Origin: Romanomermis culicivorax
Taxonomy: Eukaryota > Nematoda > Enoplea > Mermithida > Mermithidae
NCBI GenBank assembly: GCA_963922205.1
Contig: CAWUHX010000061.1
Span: 953,597-1,017,596 of the forward strand
Length of the DNA stretch: 64,000 nucleotides
Reading direction: 5' to 3'
How positions within the stretch are numbered: the first letter of the stretch is position 1; each line of letters begins with the position of its first letter. This document shows positions 1-53,621 of this stretch, in pieces. The notes beneath the pieces were generated by a model. The model searched no databases and had not been told where the DNA came from. It saw only the letters and a list, made by a program, of their open reading frames with translations. Both the position numbers and the translations under genes were made by a program.

Positions 1-1627
1 ACGAAGTCTACCCCTTTTTATTAAGTCTGTAGCTGCGACAGCTGAATTTGGGCCATCATCAAAGTATGATTGCTCCTTCATCTTTTTCTATATCACCTGC
101 TGGCGCAGGAATTCCTGCTGCATCAGGCGTTTCTGTTCTTGTATCTTGGCCTGAAGGGCGTCACATTTAGCTTGCAGGTCATGGGCTTTAGGGTCTTTGG
201 ACTGGACAGCAATTTCTTGAGATGTTTCCTGCATTTTGTCCAGTCTAACATCTATTCCACACATTTTCCAGGCTGTTTCATCAATAAGAGTTTGAACTTT
301 TGCCTCCTCTATTTCTTCCTGCTGCGTTTTGGCCTCCATGGAATCCTTATCTTCCAACGTTTGGCTCACAAAGTCCAAAATTTCACCTTCTTCCTCCTCT
401 GAACTAGATTCGGCATCTGGAGCATGTATCTTCGGCAACAGCTGCTTAATTTTAGCTGGTAATACAGCTGGAGCCAGAGGCACAATTGCATTATGGTGGC
501 TACTACCCATTCTGTTTCGCCGCTGTCTGTGGCGGACTTACCATAACTTGTTGTGCTGTAGCTGGTTGAACTTGCCGCAGCGCAACCACTACACCTGCAG
601 CTGCTTTCAGGGCTATGGTGGTAACCACTGGTTGCTGGGTTTTAACCACTGGCATGGCTGCTTGCTGCTGAGTTTTAACCTGTCCTAACCCTCCAGCTTG
701 CCCTGTTTGGGATGTAGATGGATGATTCAACGGTAGTTTAGAGACTAACTCGCCAGCTGGGGTATATGTCAAAGTATACTCAGGCATGTCAGAGGCTAAT
801 GTTCTCTCCCAGAAACTGTAGGTGACAAATTCGGGTCTGATTACAAGCAGGTTATGAGGTGCATATGCCGTAGGATAATCCATTGGATAGGCCTCTACCA
901 TCATGGGGTACCGCAATCCAGGCCTTAAAGTCTCAAAGCCTAAATAATAGAAAATTATGTAATAATATAGATTTACCTTGTAGGATTTGTCCTTCAAAAT
1001 GGATCTGTATTCACCAAGTTCAAGTTTCGCCTCTGATTCTCTGAATTGTAACAGCACAAATCCAAATCAGTTTTGCCATGCATATACCCCAACCTTTAGC
1101 AGATTTTGGGGTTCCGACGTCAGTAACATTGCAGCGAGTTCTAAATAATAAGCCAAGTGATCGCCTGATTTCCAAGACATGTGTTTCAACACTTCCTGGC
1201 CATCCCTACAATAGCTATTAAGAAAGCTATAGCTTAATAATTGAGACGTTTCAAAATCGCACTCCACTCTAGAATGTGGCCATACCAAATAATAGGCCAA
1301 GGGCATAAACTTATGTATTTGCTCTAACTCCATGAAGTTTCACTCATCCAGTACCTTTAATATTTTGGCCAAGGTTGGAGTATAGCAATTACCGTTGTAT
1401 TTTTGCATATGGCTTTCTATGCCAACTGGGTAATGGGTATTGCTAGAGAAGGCTTCCTGCGGTACTTCTTTCGGCTTCTGGGCTTGACGCCAGTATAGCT
1501 TTGCAATCTCATACAGCATCAATGAAATTTTGCCATCTAAATCCCAATAACTCTTACCATTTTTGTGATTTTCCAGTATATCCATTAGTGATTGTACCGG
1601 GACCCCGACCCCGACCCTGACCCCCAA
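1..1627 (-). pseudogene. ORF2 fragment of copy A (middle region, no exonuclease domain)
   Basis: Three reading frames (1340-1627, 1067-1333, 503-1057) followed by 88-510 match, in order, the middle of the 994-residue frame at 28585-31569. Shared landmarks are [17 protein letters not shown], a [15 protein letters not shown]-like segment and GVYAWQN. These are followed by a Pro/Gln-rich stretch, an acidic run ([11 protein letters not shown]) and a charged, probably coiled-coil stretch with [10 protein letters not shown]. Frameshifts separate the pieces. Homology stops upstream of the DILENHKNG segment (about 1590), so residues equivalent to the DEDDy exonuclease are absent. It is non-functional as seen. 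Confidence 0.8.
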
Positions 1628-1665
1628 AAGCCCTGGGTAAAACCCTGACCCTGAACCCCGACCGG
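1590..1665. repeat. G-rich simple repeat at the copy A breakpoint
   Basis: On the minus strand this reads as irregular GGGTCA/GGGGTC units with several G3-G5 runs, which could form a G-quadruplex. It lies exactly where homology to ORF2 ends, so it marks a rearrangement junction. Confidence 0.6.
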
Positions 1666-1954
1666 TGGCTAAATTTCAGGAGTCGGGGTTGGGCGTTTTT
1701 TGGGGGGTAGAATTTTTCAAGTTATTCAAAAAATTATTGAACAAAAAATTTAAAAACGTTGTTGCTTTGTTTTTTATTTATATTATATATTACTCATGTT
1801 TATGGCCATATATTAACCTGTATCACTATCAGTTACCCACACGTCCACGTGTATTGTACTTACTCTGCAGACCCAGGCTTCCTTTATTGTGCATTATATC
1901 TCGCTCGCATCGTTCATGCATGACACATCACATTTATTTGAGAGATATAACCAC
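1666..1954. other. Unassigned filler sequence inside copy A
   Basis: About 290 bp with no similarity that I can see to the other two element copies. It replaces the ORF2 intron and the exonuclease-coding part. I see no coding potential beyond chance frames. It may be DNA copied in during repair, or an old insertion. Confidence 0.45.
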
Positions 1955-2075
1955 CATCAATAAAGAAGAAATGGCTATCTTACTGATCCTGTGGCATGCT
2001 GAACTTCATGTGGCACTCTGTATGCGCCTACTCCTGCATGAGAGCTTGTTAATGGTTCCGAGTGCCTTTTCCCAT
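1955..2075 (-). pseudogene. Relic of ORF2 exon 1 in copy A
   Basis: Matches the 121-nt first exon of ORF2 seen at 32268-32388 and 59782-59902, and has the same length. It starts with an ATG in the MGKG context and ends in FFFID followed by GGT. Several in-frame stops have accumulated and the donor has drifted from GTAAGT to GTGGTT. Its preservation at the correct distance from the integrase remnant supports the exon model used for the other copies. Confidence 0.65.
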
Positions 2076-2582
2076 TTCTTTTTCGAAAATTTCTTTCAAC
2101 AATAATAGTAATTTTAAAAATTATTCAAACTTGAATGCTGAAAAAGTATAATTTTGCAATCCGAGCTAATTTCCTTTTTATGCAAGGTTCTGGGAAGTAT
2201 ACTTCTTTCCATCAGAAATATAGAATTCAGATATTTGGGGGCAGCAGTAATTTAAAAGGAAAAAATTGAAATTTATGATTTTTGTGAAAATTGGAAAAAT
2301 TTTGGGTTGTCACTTTGGTATACAATTCCGAAGAATTTTTCCCAAAGTCTGAAATATATGAAAAAATTTAACAAAATTAACAGGAATACTAGACAAATGT
2401 GATAAATATTACAAAATTTTATGAAATAATTAAAAATAAGTACCTACATGGGTGAAATATATACACACTTTGTGCGCAAAATTGCACGGAGTTCTGCCTT
2501 GAGTGAAATTTCACAATGAAACTGCTTGATTTGGTGCTCCAGTTGTAACTGTATGTGCCATATTGGAATTTTTCTCTTTTTC
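2076..2582. other. Copy A spacer between integrase and ORF2
   Basis: AT-rich non-coding spacer homologous to 32400-32900 in copy B; for example both contain a segment reading ATTCCGA(A/G)GAATTTTTCCC. I see no gene here. In copies B and C this segment is the 5' leader region of the spliced third gene. Confidence 0.5.
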
Positions 2583-3347
2583 TTAGCATGGAGTGTCCTG
2601 ATTGGCTCCAGCTATTTGCGGCAAGACCTTCAACAAGTTTAACCCGAAGGTTGCCTCATGACCTCTAAGTAATGAAAATGGGGATTGCCCTGTTGCTGTG
2701 TGTAACATAGCATTATAGGCAAAGACAACTGCTCTCGAATATCGTGGCCAGTTGTCTTTTTCTTCAATCACCACTTTTCTGAGCTGCTTTATGAGTGTTT
2801 GATTGAATCTTTCAACCATACCACTTCCCTGAGAGTGGTAAGCTGTTGTATAGATTTTTTGACACTCCAGTAACTTACAGATGTCTTTCATCAGATCTTA
2901 GGTGAAACAACATCCTCTATCACTGAGTAATCTCCACGGAGTCCCATGTCTAAATACAATGGCTTGTAGGAAAGTATCTACAATGGTGCTAGCTGACTGA
3001 CCAGGAATCAGTTCAGCTTCAACCCATTTTGTAAAATAGTCCTGAAAGACTATGACATAGGGTCTCTTCTCACATAGTGGAGAAATACCCACAATATCCA
3101 CTGATACTATGTCAAAAGGACCTTTTGGAATTATCGGTATCAGTGATGGAACTTCAGCATTTTCGGGATTGGCCTTTTGGCAAATTGGACAAAATTTTAT
3201 CCAATGCCTGACATCTTTTTCTATTCCAGGCCACCAGAACCGTTTTTTGATCATGGCAAGAGTTCTCTTGAACTTTTGATGAGTCATTATAACTGCACCA
3301 TAGTACTGGTGTAAAGTATTGTCTTTAAGACAGGATAGAATGACCAC
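2583..3347 (-). pseudogene. Integrase fragment of copy A
   Basis: Two frames (2898-3347 and 2583-2891) cover the zinc-binding region (H...H...CPICQ) and the catalytic core. The DDE residues are visible in VDIVGISPL, LLSDRG and GMVERFN. A stop (around 2892-2897) splits the core. After FGLNL the sequence jumps to a segment that in copy C lies about 400 bp further downstream, so the integrase C-terminal domain has been deleted. It is inactive. Confidence 0.85.
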
Positions 3348-5698
3348 TTGATCATCAGCTCCATGTCCAGCTTCTCAGTATAACACTTCATTCTAGATAT
3401 AGAATCCACTGTGATACTTGGTTGTCCCATTCAGACCCAATCTATCAAAATAAGGTTTCAATACCTCATTCTTTCTCTACAAGAGGGCCATGAGGTCATC
3501 TCTAATTAGCCTTCTTAGTAGTTCATTTTTTTGGGTCTGCCAAATTGAATTGCAGTTCCTTCTCTGTGTATAACCAGGTTGCTCTTTTTTCCTTACGTTT
3601 TCCCTGGTTATTCTTTTTTTCTTTCAATTGCCCCTGATTACCATCAGGCTGTACTTGAGACTGATCCTTCTTTTCTGCTTCTCTCCCCATGCTCCTTGTA
3701 GTGATGGCATTTATGAAGTTTGCAGGCGAGCTAGATTCTGGATCACCCTCAGAATCTTCCGGATATATCTTGGTGAATTTTGAATTTGTCTTAAGTCTTT
3801 GACTTTCTCATATTTGATCCTCGCTTTTCAGCTCTAGATATAATGGAGTACCATCTTGAGGATTCCAACCTGTCAGATTTCTGAATCTCTTTAGTAAATT
3901 GATATGTGTCTCCTCATTTTTCTGTGCTTCCTGATCTTTCAGATTTGACTCTCTGCTATCCTCTGAGAACATATGTTCCCACTTTGGTGGTATCTTTTCA
4001 GTTTGATCATCTGGTTCATTCATCATTGAAAAGAAATCCGCCATAGCATTTTGTTTACCAGGCACATACTCTAATTTATGGTTAAACTGCAAGATGAATG
4101 AGTACCATCTCTTAAGTTTGCTAAGTCATAGCATTTACTTTCATTGGGAGCAAGAGCTTGGGATTTGTTCTTATGACCACTTTATGGCCTTGTAGGTAGT
4201 GCTTGTATAACGTCAAACCATACACTATGGCCAAACATTCTCCCTCCATAGCTGACCATTTCTTTTCATTGGCTTTTAAAATTCTACTATTATAGGCTAT
4301 TACTCAGTGGTCAGACTTGGTCTCCTTGTAGAGAACTGCTCCCAGTGCTGTTCCGCTGGCATCCATCTGAAGGGCAAAGTCTGCAGACCCATCCAAAACT
4401 GGGTACCTCAGAAAAGGCACTGACAACAATGTGTCCTTTAGGCTCTGAAAAGCCTGATGATGAATCTCCATTATTTCCCAACACACAATTTTTTCTGGTC
4501 AACCTGTACAAAAATTCTACTAGTCTAGCTAGGCCTGGTATAAATTTCTCACACCACTGCAGCATTCCTAGAAACCTTTGGAGATTGTTTTTAGATTCTG
4601 GGAAGGGAAACTCTTTTGTAGCTTTGACTTTTTTTGGATCTGGGGAAACTCCATCCGAGTTTGAGATATGTCTTAAAAATTGACTCTCTCAGGGAGGAAT
4701 TCACACTTTTCGGGCTTTAAGGCCAACTGAGCCTTCCTTAAAGCCTACAGGATTAGCGCTAAGTTTACTAAATGTCCCTCAAATGTGTTTGAGAACACAA
4801 TTATATCATTTATATAGACTAGACCAATTTTCCACACATATGGGTGCAAAACTCTTTCATCATAGGCTGGAACTCTGCTGGCGCATTTTTTACACCAAAG
4901 GACATGACCTTAAACTAATATAGCCCTTCCTGGCATATGAAAGCAGTTTTTTCTTTGCTTTCCTAATCCATAGGTACCTGCCAGTAATCTGACTTGAGAT
5001 CCAAGGTGGAATAAAATTTGGCTCTTCCCAGACAGTCTAGATAGTCATCCATTCCTGGATGGGATACTTATCATCCTTTGTGACCTCATTCATACCCCTG
5101 AAGTCCACTACCAGTACCTTGGTACCATCCTTTTTACCTACCAAAAATAAAGGCGCTTCCCAAGGTGACTTTGATGGCTCTATAACACCCTTTTTGAGCA
5201 TATTTTGCATGTGCTCATGAACATGTGGCCTTAAATTTATAGCAGTCCTGTGATAGCATTTAGCCACAGATGCAGCATCACCTGTATTTATTTTACAGGT
5301 CAAATAGGGTGTAGTAGTTGATAGGTTGTTAGGCAAGCTAAATAGGTCCCTATATTTGGTGAGACACTTTGAAGCTTGTTCCAGCTGATCCAATGGTATA
5401 TTGGATTTAGCTAACATCTTGTACAAAGCTTCCTCATCCTTTCAAGTCAAATCATGTTTAGCTTGAACTGCGCAAGTTTGCAGCTTCTCCACTTCTTCAA
5501 CTATCTTCCCCTTCACTTGATCTTGATCAGTGGCATCCCATAACATGGAATTAGTATAGCCAATTATTTTATTTCATTTTTGATAGCATCATGATCCCGT
5601 GATATTAGATACCATTACTACAAAATTATCTTCAGTACCATCTACTATAGTACTATTTATGTGGAACCTTTTTTCTTCTTCAGATTCTACTATGCTTT
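3348..5698 (-). pseudogene. RT and RNase H fragments of copy A
   Basis: Contains, in minus-strand order, the RT N-terminal part (5037-5426: KKGVIEPSKSPWEAPLFLV and a VDFRGMNEVT motif), the RT palm (about 4600-5036), RNase H (4304-4565, with QMDASGTALGAVLY) and the tether towards the integrase (3808-4092). Frameshifts and stops occur throughout. The RT catalytic box reads YIND near 4806-4818 instead of YxDD, so the first catalytic aspartate is lost. The segment upstream of the RT (5427-5698) is the protease-RT linker, recognised from copy C. Confidence 0.85.
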
Positions 5699-6033
5699 GG
5701 CTTAGGCTTAGGCTTAGGCTTAGGCTTAGGCTTGGGCTTAGGCTTAGGCTTAGGCTTAGGCTCAGGCTTGGGCTTGGCATAGGCTTATGCTTAAGCTTGG
5801 GCTTGGGCATAGGCTTAGGGTTAGGCTTTGGCTCAGGCTTAGGCTTAGCCTTAGCCTTAGCCTCAGGCTTAGCCTTAGGCTTAGGCTTAGGCTTAGGCTT
5901 AGGCTTAGGCTTAGGCTTAGGCTTTGGCTTAGGCTTAGGCTTAGGCTTAGGCTTAGGCTTAGGCTTAGGCTTAGGCTTAGCCTTAGGCTTAGCTTTAGGC
6001 TTAGGCTTAGGCTTAAGCTTATGCTTAGCCTTA
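5699..6033 (+). repeat. Interstitial telomere-like (TTAGGC)n array
   Basis: About 335 bp of tandem hexamers, mostly TTAGGC on the plus strand, with variants TTGGGC, TTAGCC, TCAGGC, TTATGC and TTTGGC. TTAGGC is the known telomere repeat of nematodes. The array abuts the truncated end of copy A and has diverged, so it is an internal relic rather than a live chromosome end. Long Lys-Pro, Gly-Leu and Arg-Leu reading frames across it are products of the repeat, not genes. Confidence 0.9.
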
Positions 6034-6109
6034 GGATTATCCGTAATCTCTGACTTTATTCCGGGTACTGATACGTTATTTGTACAGAGCAATTTTTTTT
6101 ATGTGGACA

Positions 6110-6216
6110 CTTTTCGGGATTCGGATACATTCAGGATACTGAGGATACATACGGGATATACGGGATACCAATACATCGGTGATAATGATACATTCAGTAT
6201 ACTGGTAGATAATCAC
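6110..6216 (+). repeat. Degenerate GGATAC-type short repeat
   Basis: A loose array of GGATAC/GGGATA/TACATTCAG units follows the telomere-like block after about 75 bp. It has no coding signal. Confidence 0.5.
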
Positions 6217-7684
6217 AGTGTCATATTTGGTGAGCCTTTTTTGTATTGAATCTTATCGATAGTCTTTCCATTACATATATTGTCTATATGAGGTTATGTG
6301 TTTATGGAACTGGTGGTGATAAATGCACTACTCAGCACCCTAACACTGATCACATCATGTTCATTCTGCAGAGACAGCGAAAAACACTTTAATGCGACAT
6401 ATTTTGCTTTTTTTTCTACCGGGCTAGCTAATCCTCCTCTGTCCAAGTTTGCGTATTATTATAACAGGACGATTCTCGGACTAAAGAGTTGGCCATTGCT
6501 GTGATGGCGAGTCAAGTCGAGGTTTTAAATTTCCAGCTGAATCGTGGGGCAAATGGAGGCTAAAGTCTGAAGCTTATCATAACGCAAATCTACGCATAAT
6601 TGATAGGCTAAATGGTAGTCAACCATGGAGCCAAATCGAAGGCCAAGTTGCAGGCTGTTCTGTCCCCCATTCAGCCCTAGCCGGTCTGTGGCCTGCCGTT
6701 CCTTTTGTCATTCGGGCCTAAAAGCCCAAAATGACCCTTCAAAAATTTTATAATGCTATATCAGTTTTCGATCTTTAGCCGCAGTAAGGGCACGACCGCA
6801 GTCACTGAGCCATGAGCAATCAAATTTCATCAACGTATTTGTGCAATGTCGTTTATATGCTTCACAAAACTTTTCTAGCTCCCCCGTATTTACTGTCGCA
6901 CCTTCGGTCCGAGGTACAAAATATTGCAAAAAACAAAGTAATTGAGAAATATGCACGTCTGGTTCTAGACATTCTACATTACAAAAAGATGAGAAGCGCG
7001 AAAATAGAAAAATGGACACATAATTTTGTACAGAGCGCAATTGAACTCTATTTATTTTCAAATGATCGATGCAGCAAATAGAGCTTCCGGGAACATAGCC
7101 TAATCTGAGGTGAGGAAATAAATTTCGATAATCTTAAAATTGTTGAAACGAGTGATCATCAAGGAGTCTGCATCATAAGAGAAAAGTTTATCGAACAGTC
7201 AACGAGCCTATCATAATTTTGAATGAAAGTTTGGCTATGATCTCGATGCATCGATCATTTCAAAATAAAGTGGGTATAGTAGACTTCACAGTATGACGTA
7301 AAAAGATATGTACAAAATTATAAGCATGAAAATTTGAATGATAAAATTTGGACTTTAATCAATACAACGGAGATTCTTTTCAGAACTAACTTCGCCCGTT
7401 TTTATTCATTTTCAATGGCATCATTTAAATCAACGCTCATGCTGATTTCCATGTCTGACCGTATTTGGTGCGGAACATGCTTTCTCGTAGGTAAACCATC
7501 AAACGGTACGACTCTTTCACGTTTCCGTCTCCAATTTATGGGTTATTCATGAATTCGGAATTACAATTGCAGCTGTAATACAATCTCAGTTCCAACCAAT
7601 GTTCGGTTTGTTGCATAAACATACAACTTGTTGTGAAGCATCCTTGATTAAAGACAATTTTTGACACTCTTCGAAGTAAACGAA
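6217..7684. other. Upstream flank of the secreted-protein gene
   Basis: No gene recognised. It includes one small inverted-repeat element (7049-7283). The rest is presumably promoter and 5' untranslated sequence of the plus-strand gene starting at 7685, but I cannot point to a convincing TATA box or transcription start. Confidence 0.4.
7049..7283. mobile_element. MITE, ATCGATGCAG family, copy 1
   Basis: Terminal inverted repeats: the left end carries AAATGATCGATGCAG and the right end TGCATCGATCATTT, with about 230 bp between outer ends. The internal sequence (GTGATCATCAAG...) is shared with the copy at 11612-11855. It has no coding capacity. Confidence 0.65.
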
Positions 7685-49832
<42,148 letters not shown>

Positions 49833-50864
49833 ACTCGAGTTCAAGTTTAACTCGAGAATTAACTGGCCCTAATAGTTGCAACAAACGCAAGATAAACTCG
49901 AGCTGGGGTTTAAGTTCAGCTCGTCGGTTACTCTTGCAATGAAAAATGGTCATTTTTTGATCTGACTCCTCACCATTTTTGAATCTCTTGAACTGACAGA
50001 TGTGTGGTCGCAGTTGGAGGAGATTTAATGCACAAAAACGTATCACAATATCCAAAGACAATGTCTGAGAAAATTATTTTCTTGTACATAGCGCTGTGAT
50101 AAATGTAAAATCAACCTTACCTGGAAATCACATATTTGGTGTAACTTGATGCGTTAGGAACGAAAATGATATTCACTCCGTCTGGAAATCAAAACTCGCA
50201 TAACTACAGTGAGAAAAAAGTTAAAATTTTAGATTTTTCCGATTTTCGACATATATTTCTTTCAACTTCTGCAGGTTTAGGTACATCAGACACTGTACTC
50301 TGGAAATTTATCTAATATTAGGTGGATGAATGAGCTACATTTACTGTACGATTCAAGAGTGTAAAGTGCGTATTAAGAATACAGTGGTGCTCGAAATATA
50401 AAATTGTAGGAGCAAAAATTGCCATTCTTCACAAAAATCGGTATATCTACTGCTAAAGCTCAGAAGCACCAACAATTTCCTGTAGAAGCTATCAATGACC
50501 CAGCCTTCATATGACCCGCATTTGCAGGTGCAAAGTGATTCATTCCAAACCAATAGTTTCGAAAGCTCGTTACGGTTTATTTTTATGTTCATGTCCACAC
50601 ACATCAGTTCGAGAAAAATTAAATTTCGTTGATCAAGAATTGAAAATTAAAATTTATTGATTAGAATAATTGGCAATTTTTTGTAGATTTACACTCTTTC
50701 AGTATACTTCCATTTGAGCTTTAGCAGTACATACAGTGATTGTCGCGGAAAGTAGCCAGTCTTTGCACCATTTTTACCGTCTCATTTTTGACATTTTAAT
50801 ATTTTTTAAACCCCGAATGATGAAAAGAAAGGGAGACTAGAGACAGGCAGGGGTTTGTAGATAT

Positions 50865-51010
50865 ATGCGCCAATTTCAATTGCCCTTTCCCATTTGCGCC
50901 CTCATCAACTGCGCCATTTTAATATGCGCAGACTGTTATATGCGCCCTATGCATTTGCGCCATGTGTATAGTGCACCAACTGCAACTGCGCTTTTTGCAA
51001 ATGCGCCGCC
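50865..51010 (+). repeat. TGCGCC-motif array, copy 3
   Basis: ATGCGCC, TTGCGCC and CTGCGCC motifs recur about every 15-20 bp. Related to copies at 42418 and, inverted, 45300. Confidence 0.65.
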
Positions 51011-51864
51011 TTTGTGTTTTCATTCATCATAGAAAGGGTAATGGATGCACTGGTAATAAAAAAAGTGACAAAGATGACAATGGCCTCCAGAAATTGTTTA
51101 GGAAACTTTTTTTGTACTTAATTTTTCCGGTCCGAAAAATTTTGCAGTACGTATATTTTTCTCAGACTTATGTAGTTAATCTATATCATAGTTTATCTAC
51201 TGCAAATGATTCTATGATCTGATCATGATTCTATGAGCAGATTATCCAGTGACCAGTACCTTCATAATTGGCCTCTTGATATATTTCATTAATTAGCCTA
51301 ACAATGGCTAACTGTTTAGCCCAAGAATTGTCCCATAACCATATGAGGATATGAGGGAAACTGGGGCAGCGCAGTCAGCTGGCCAAGCAAGATATGTGTT
51401 CACATGCTGGGTCAGTGTTTTTGCCAGTGCCGGCAGAATGTTCATGGTGTGAAGAATGTTAGTATGGTGAGTAACCTGGTTTTTGGATATGCAAAATTGA
51501 CGCCAATAAGGGTCCATCCATAGATACTGCAGCTCTTGAGTGTGTTGTGTAACAATGAAACAGGAAAATGCAGCAGATTAAGTTGGTGATGATCAGAACT
51601 CAAATACTCTAGCTTGCAGAGTTTAATGCATTTTTTCTGTTGGTAGAGCATACTAGTCAATGGCAAACTGTATCAATCAATGTTTTCATAATCCATATGC
51701 TAAGTTGAACTCAATATCACTGTACATTTGTAATGGATCTTTTCTATTTATAGTTAAAGGTCTATTAACTTGATCTTCCCGATCTTCATCCACCACCTTG
51801 TCTGAAAGATCCACATATTCCAGTAAATCCATCAATTTGTTCTCGAAACAATATTTTCTTTGTA

Positions 51865-52215
51865 TCTTAGCCCACCAACATGCAGGGCTATTTTGTGGGA
51901 TAATTTTTTGTGGAAAAATGCCACAATTTAACCTAAGCCACTTTTCATCATACGGTGACAGGCTATTCTTTGTTTATCCTCCCATTTAGCTCCACTTTGT
52001 CCCACATTTTTCCCCTAGTTTTAGCTTGCCATTTAGCCCCAATTTCGCTCCATGTTTTGGCCCCTGATTTTACCCTGACTTTGGCCCATCATTTGACCCA
52101 AGATTTGCCTTGAGATATGGCTGCATTTTTGCCCAAGTTTAGCCTGCCAATTATCCTATGATTTGCCCCACAATTTTTTATACACTCTAGCCTGCCAATT
52201 GCACCCAGCCCACCT
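51865..52215 (+). repeat. Quasi-periodic GCC/ATTT low-complexity array
   Basis: Around twenty imperfect units of the form (A/T)TTTxGCCCC or TTAGCC(C/T) are spaced roughly 15-20 bp apart. No frame is maintained, so it is not a coding repeat. Confidence 0.5.
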
Positions 52216-52539
52216 TTCGTCATTCAGCCATAAAAAGTGTAAAATGTAAAATCCCGAAAACATTTTTATTCCACATTATAGAGCATTGTATTCTGTATCT
52301 AATGAACGGTCAATAATAAAGTTACATCATGCCTAGGCTCATAAATAAACAGAAAATGTTAAAAATGCAAAAGTTCCCAACTTTGGGATATTGTAGCACT
52401 GTAAATTTCCCTTTTCATACAGTTTGGGAATTTTCTTAATATTTGGCATACAAAACTTGTTCTAATTTCTCATTTTTGAAATTTTTCAGTCTGTAATAGT
52501 TCCACAATGGAGGAAGCAATTATCAGAAAATGCAATTAC

Positions 52540-53017
52540 AAGATGGTCATTGTGTAGGTCTATCCTTGGCAATAAAGAAAGATATAGTGCAACAGTTCTC
52601 ACTCAGACATGGCAAAAATAAACAATATATTACATTAATATTAGCACATGGGCCTTCACAGAGTGGACCTCGTAAACTCACAAAGGAAAATGACTACTGC
52701 CTAGAAGGAATGATGTAGAAGAATCCCTTGAGAGAACTTTCTTCTATATGATGTCTGTAACCGATGATGCCTGGGCCTAAAGCCCTTTGTGTACTTACTC
52801 TACGATGATGTTATATGTAAATATATTTTACTAAAAAAATAGCAATATCAAAAATGTGGAAGGACCACTAAATGTTTATGTAAACTAAAAGTCAGAGGCT
52901 GGGCTAAAATTTTATTGATTGATGCCAGCATAGACTACCAAAATATAAACAAAAACAAGAACGATTTTCACAATCATTTTCTTCTCTCTTTGGTGCTCCA
53001 TTGCTATGTAAACTTGT
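52540..53017 (-). repeat. Old, diverged LTR of the same family
   Basis: Follows the order of copy B's LTR: GTGTAGGTCTATCCTTGG near the start, GTGCAACAGT, CCTGGGCCTAAAGCCCTTTG, GATGCCAGCATAGACTACC, TTTGGTGCTCCATTGCTATG. It breaks off where copy C's LTR begins at 53018. Heavily diverged, so much older than copies B and C. Copy C appears to have inserted into it. Confidence 0.65.
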
Positions 53018-53621
53018 TGTTGTGCAGATCTTTTCTTAGGGTGTAAGAAAAGATTGGTGCTGGTCTGAAATGACCTGTTAGAACTAATCCCTTGGCTAAG
53101 CCATGGAGATTGTGCAACAGTCTGGTTCCGCCAGACCTGGCAACAACAAAGAATAACTTACCTTAATTGAGAGGCCTCACAACAGAGCCCTCTAAGTCTC
53201 CTAGGAGAGAAAGGTATCCCCTCTGGGACAGACTCACTTGCAGGATCCTTTGATAGGTCTTCCTGAGCTTGCCATCAGCAAGTGGGCACCTGGGCATTTG
53301 GCCCTTTGCTCTGGACGATTTGTTGAATCTAAATAATAAACAATAAGTTAAACAATAATATCTGAGGAATATTAAAAAGAATGTGGTTACACCACTATAT
53401 ATTTTATGTAAATAAATACCAGTTTGCTGGGTAAAGGTTTTACCGGACGCCAGCATAAACTATCCAAAATCTTATAAAAATATGACAATGATAAATCACT
53501 ATCATTTCCGTCTTTCTGTGGCCCACCACTTCTATGCAAATGTCTCCGCCACTGGTCATCCAATTCGTCAATTTGCATGTCGATTTTCCGATGCAGCTTG
53601 CCATCAACAGGGTGCCCAACA
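53018..53621 (-). repeat. 3' LTR of copy C
   Basis: 604 bp, aligned end to end with the 620-bp LTRs of copy B but clearly diverged. It starts TGTTGTGCAG and ends GGTGCCCAACA. The four bases before it are TTGT; the matching duplicate would lie outside the window. Confidence 0.85.

Larger units (their letters stand above)
1..5698 (-). mobile_element. Copy A: truncated, decayed Ty3/gypsy-like LTR retrotransposon
   Basis: Minus-strand remnant with the same gene order as the better preserved copy at 26146-39411: RT, RNase H, integrase, spacer, then the middle of the third gene (ORF2), which runs off the left window edge. There is no LTR in view. The coding parts are broken into many frames. Three rearrangements are visible. 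The gag-protease end is lost at about 5698, where a telomere-like array begins. The integrase C-terminal module is deleted near 2626. The exonuclease part of ORF2 is replaced by unrelated sequence at about 1590-1955. It is an old, inactive copy. Confidence 0.85.
49833..52535. other. Downstream intergenic region
   Basis: No gene recognised. Contains CTCGAG-rich inverted motifs (49805-49925), a TGCGCC array (50865-51010) and a quasi-periodic low-complexity stretch (51865-52215). Confidence 0.45.

Noticed and set aside
5589-6249. Long open frames with Lys-Pro, Gly-Leu or Arg-Leu repeats on both strands
   Set aside because: They are translations of the TTAGGC hexamer array, which stays open in several frames at once; no start, splice or conservation signal.
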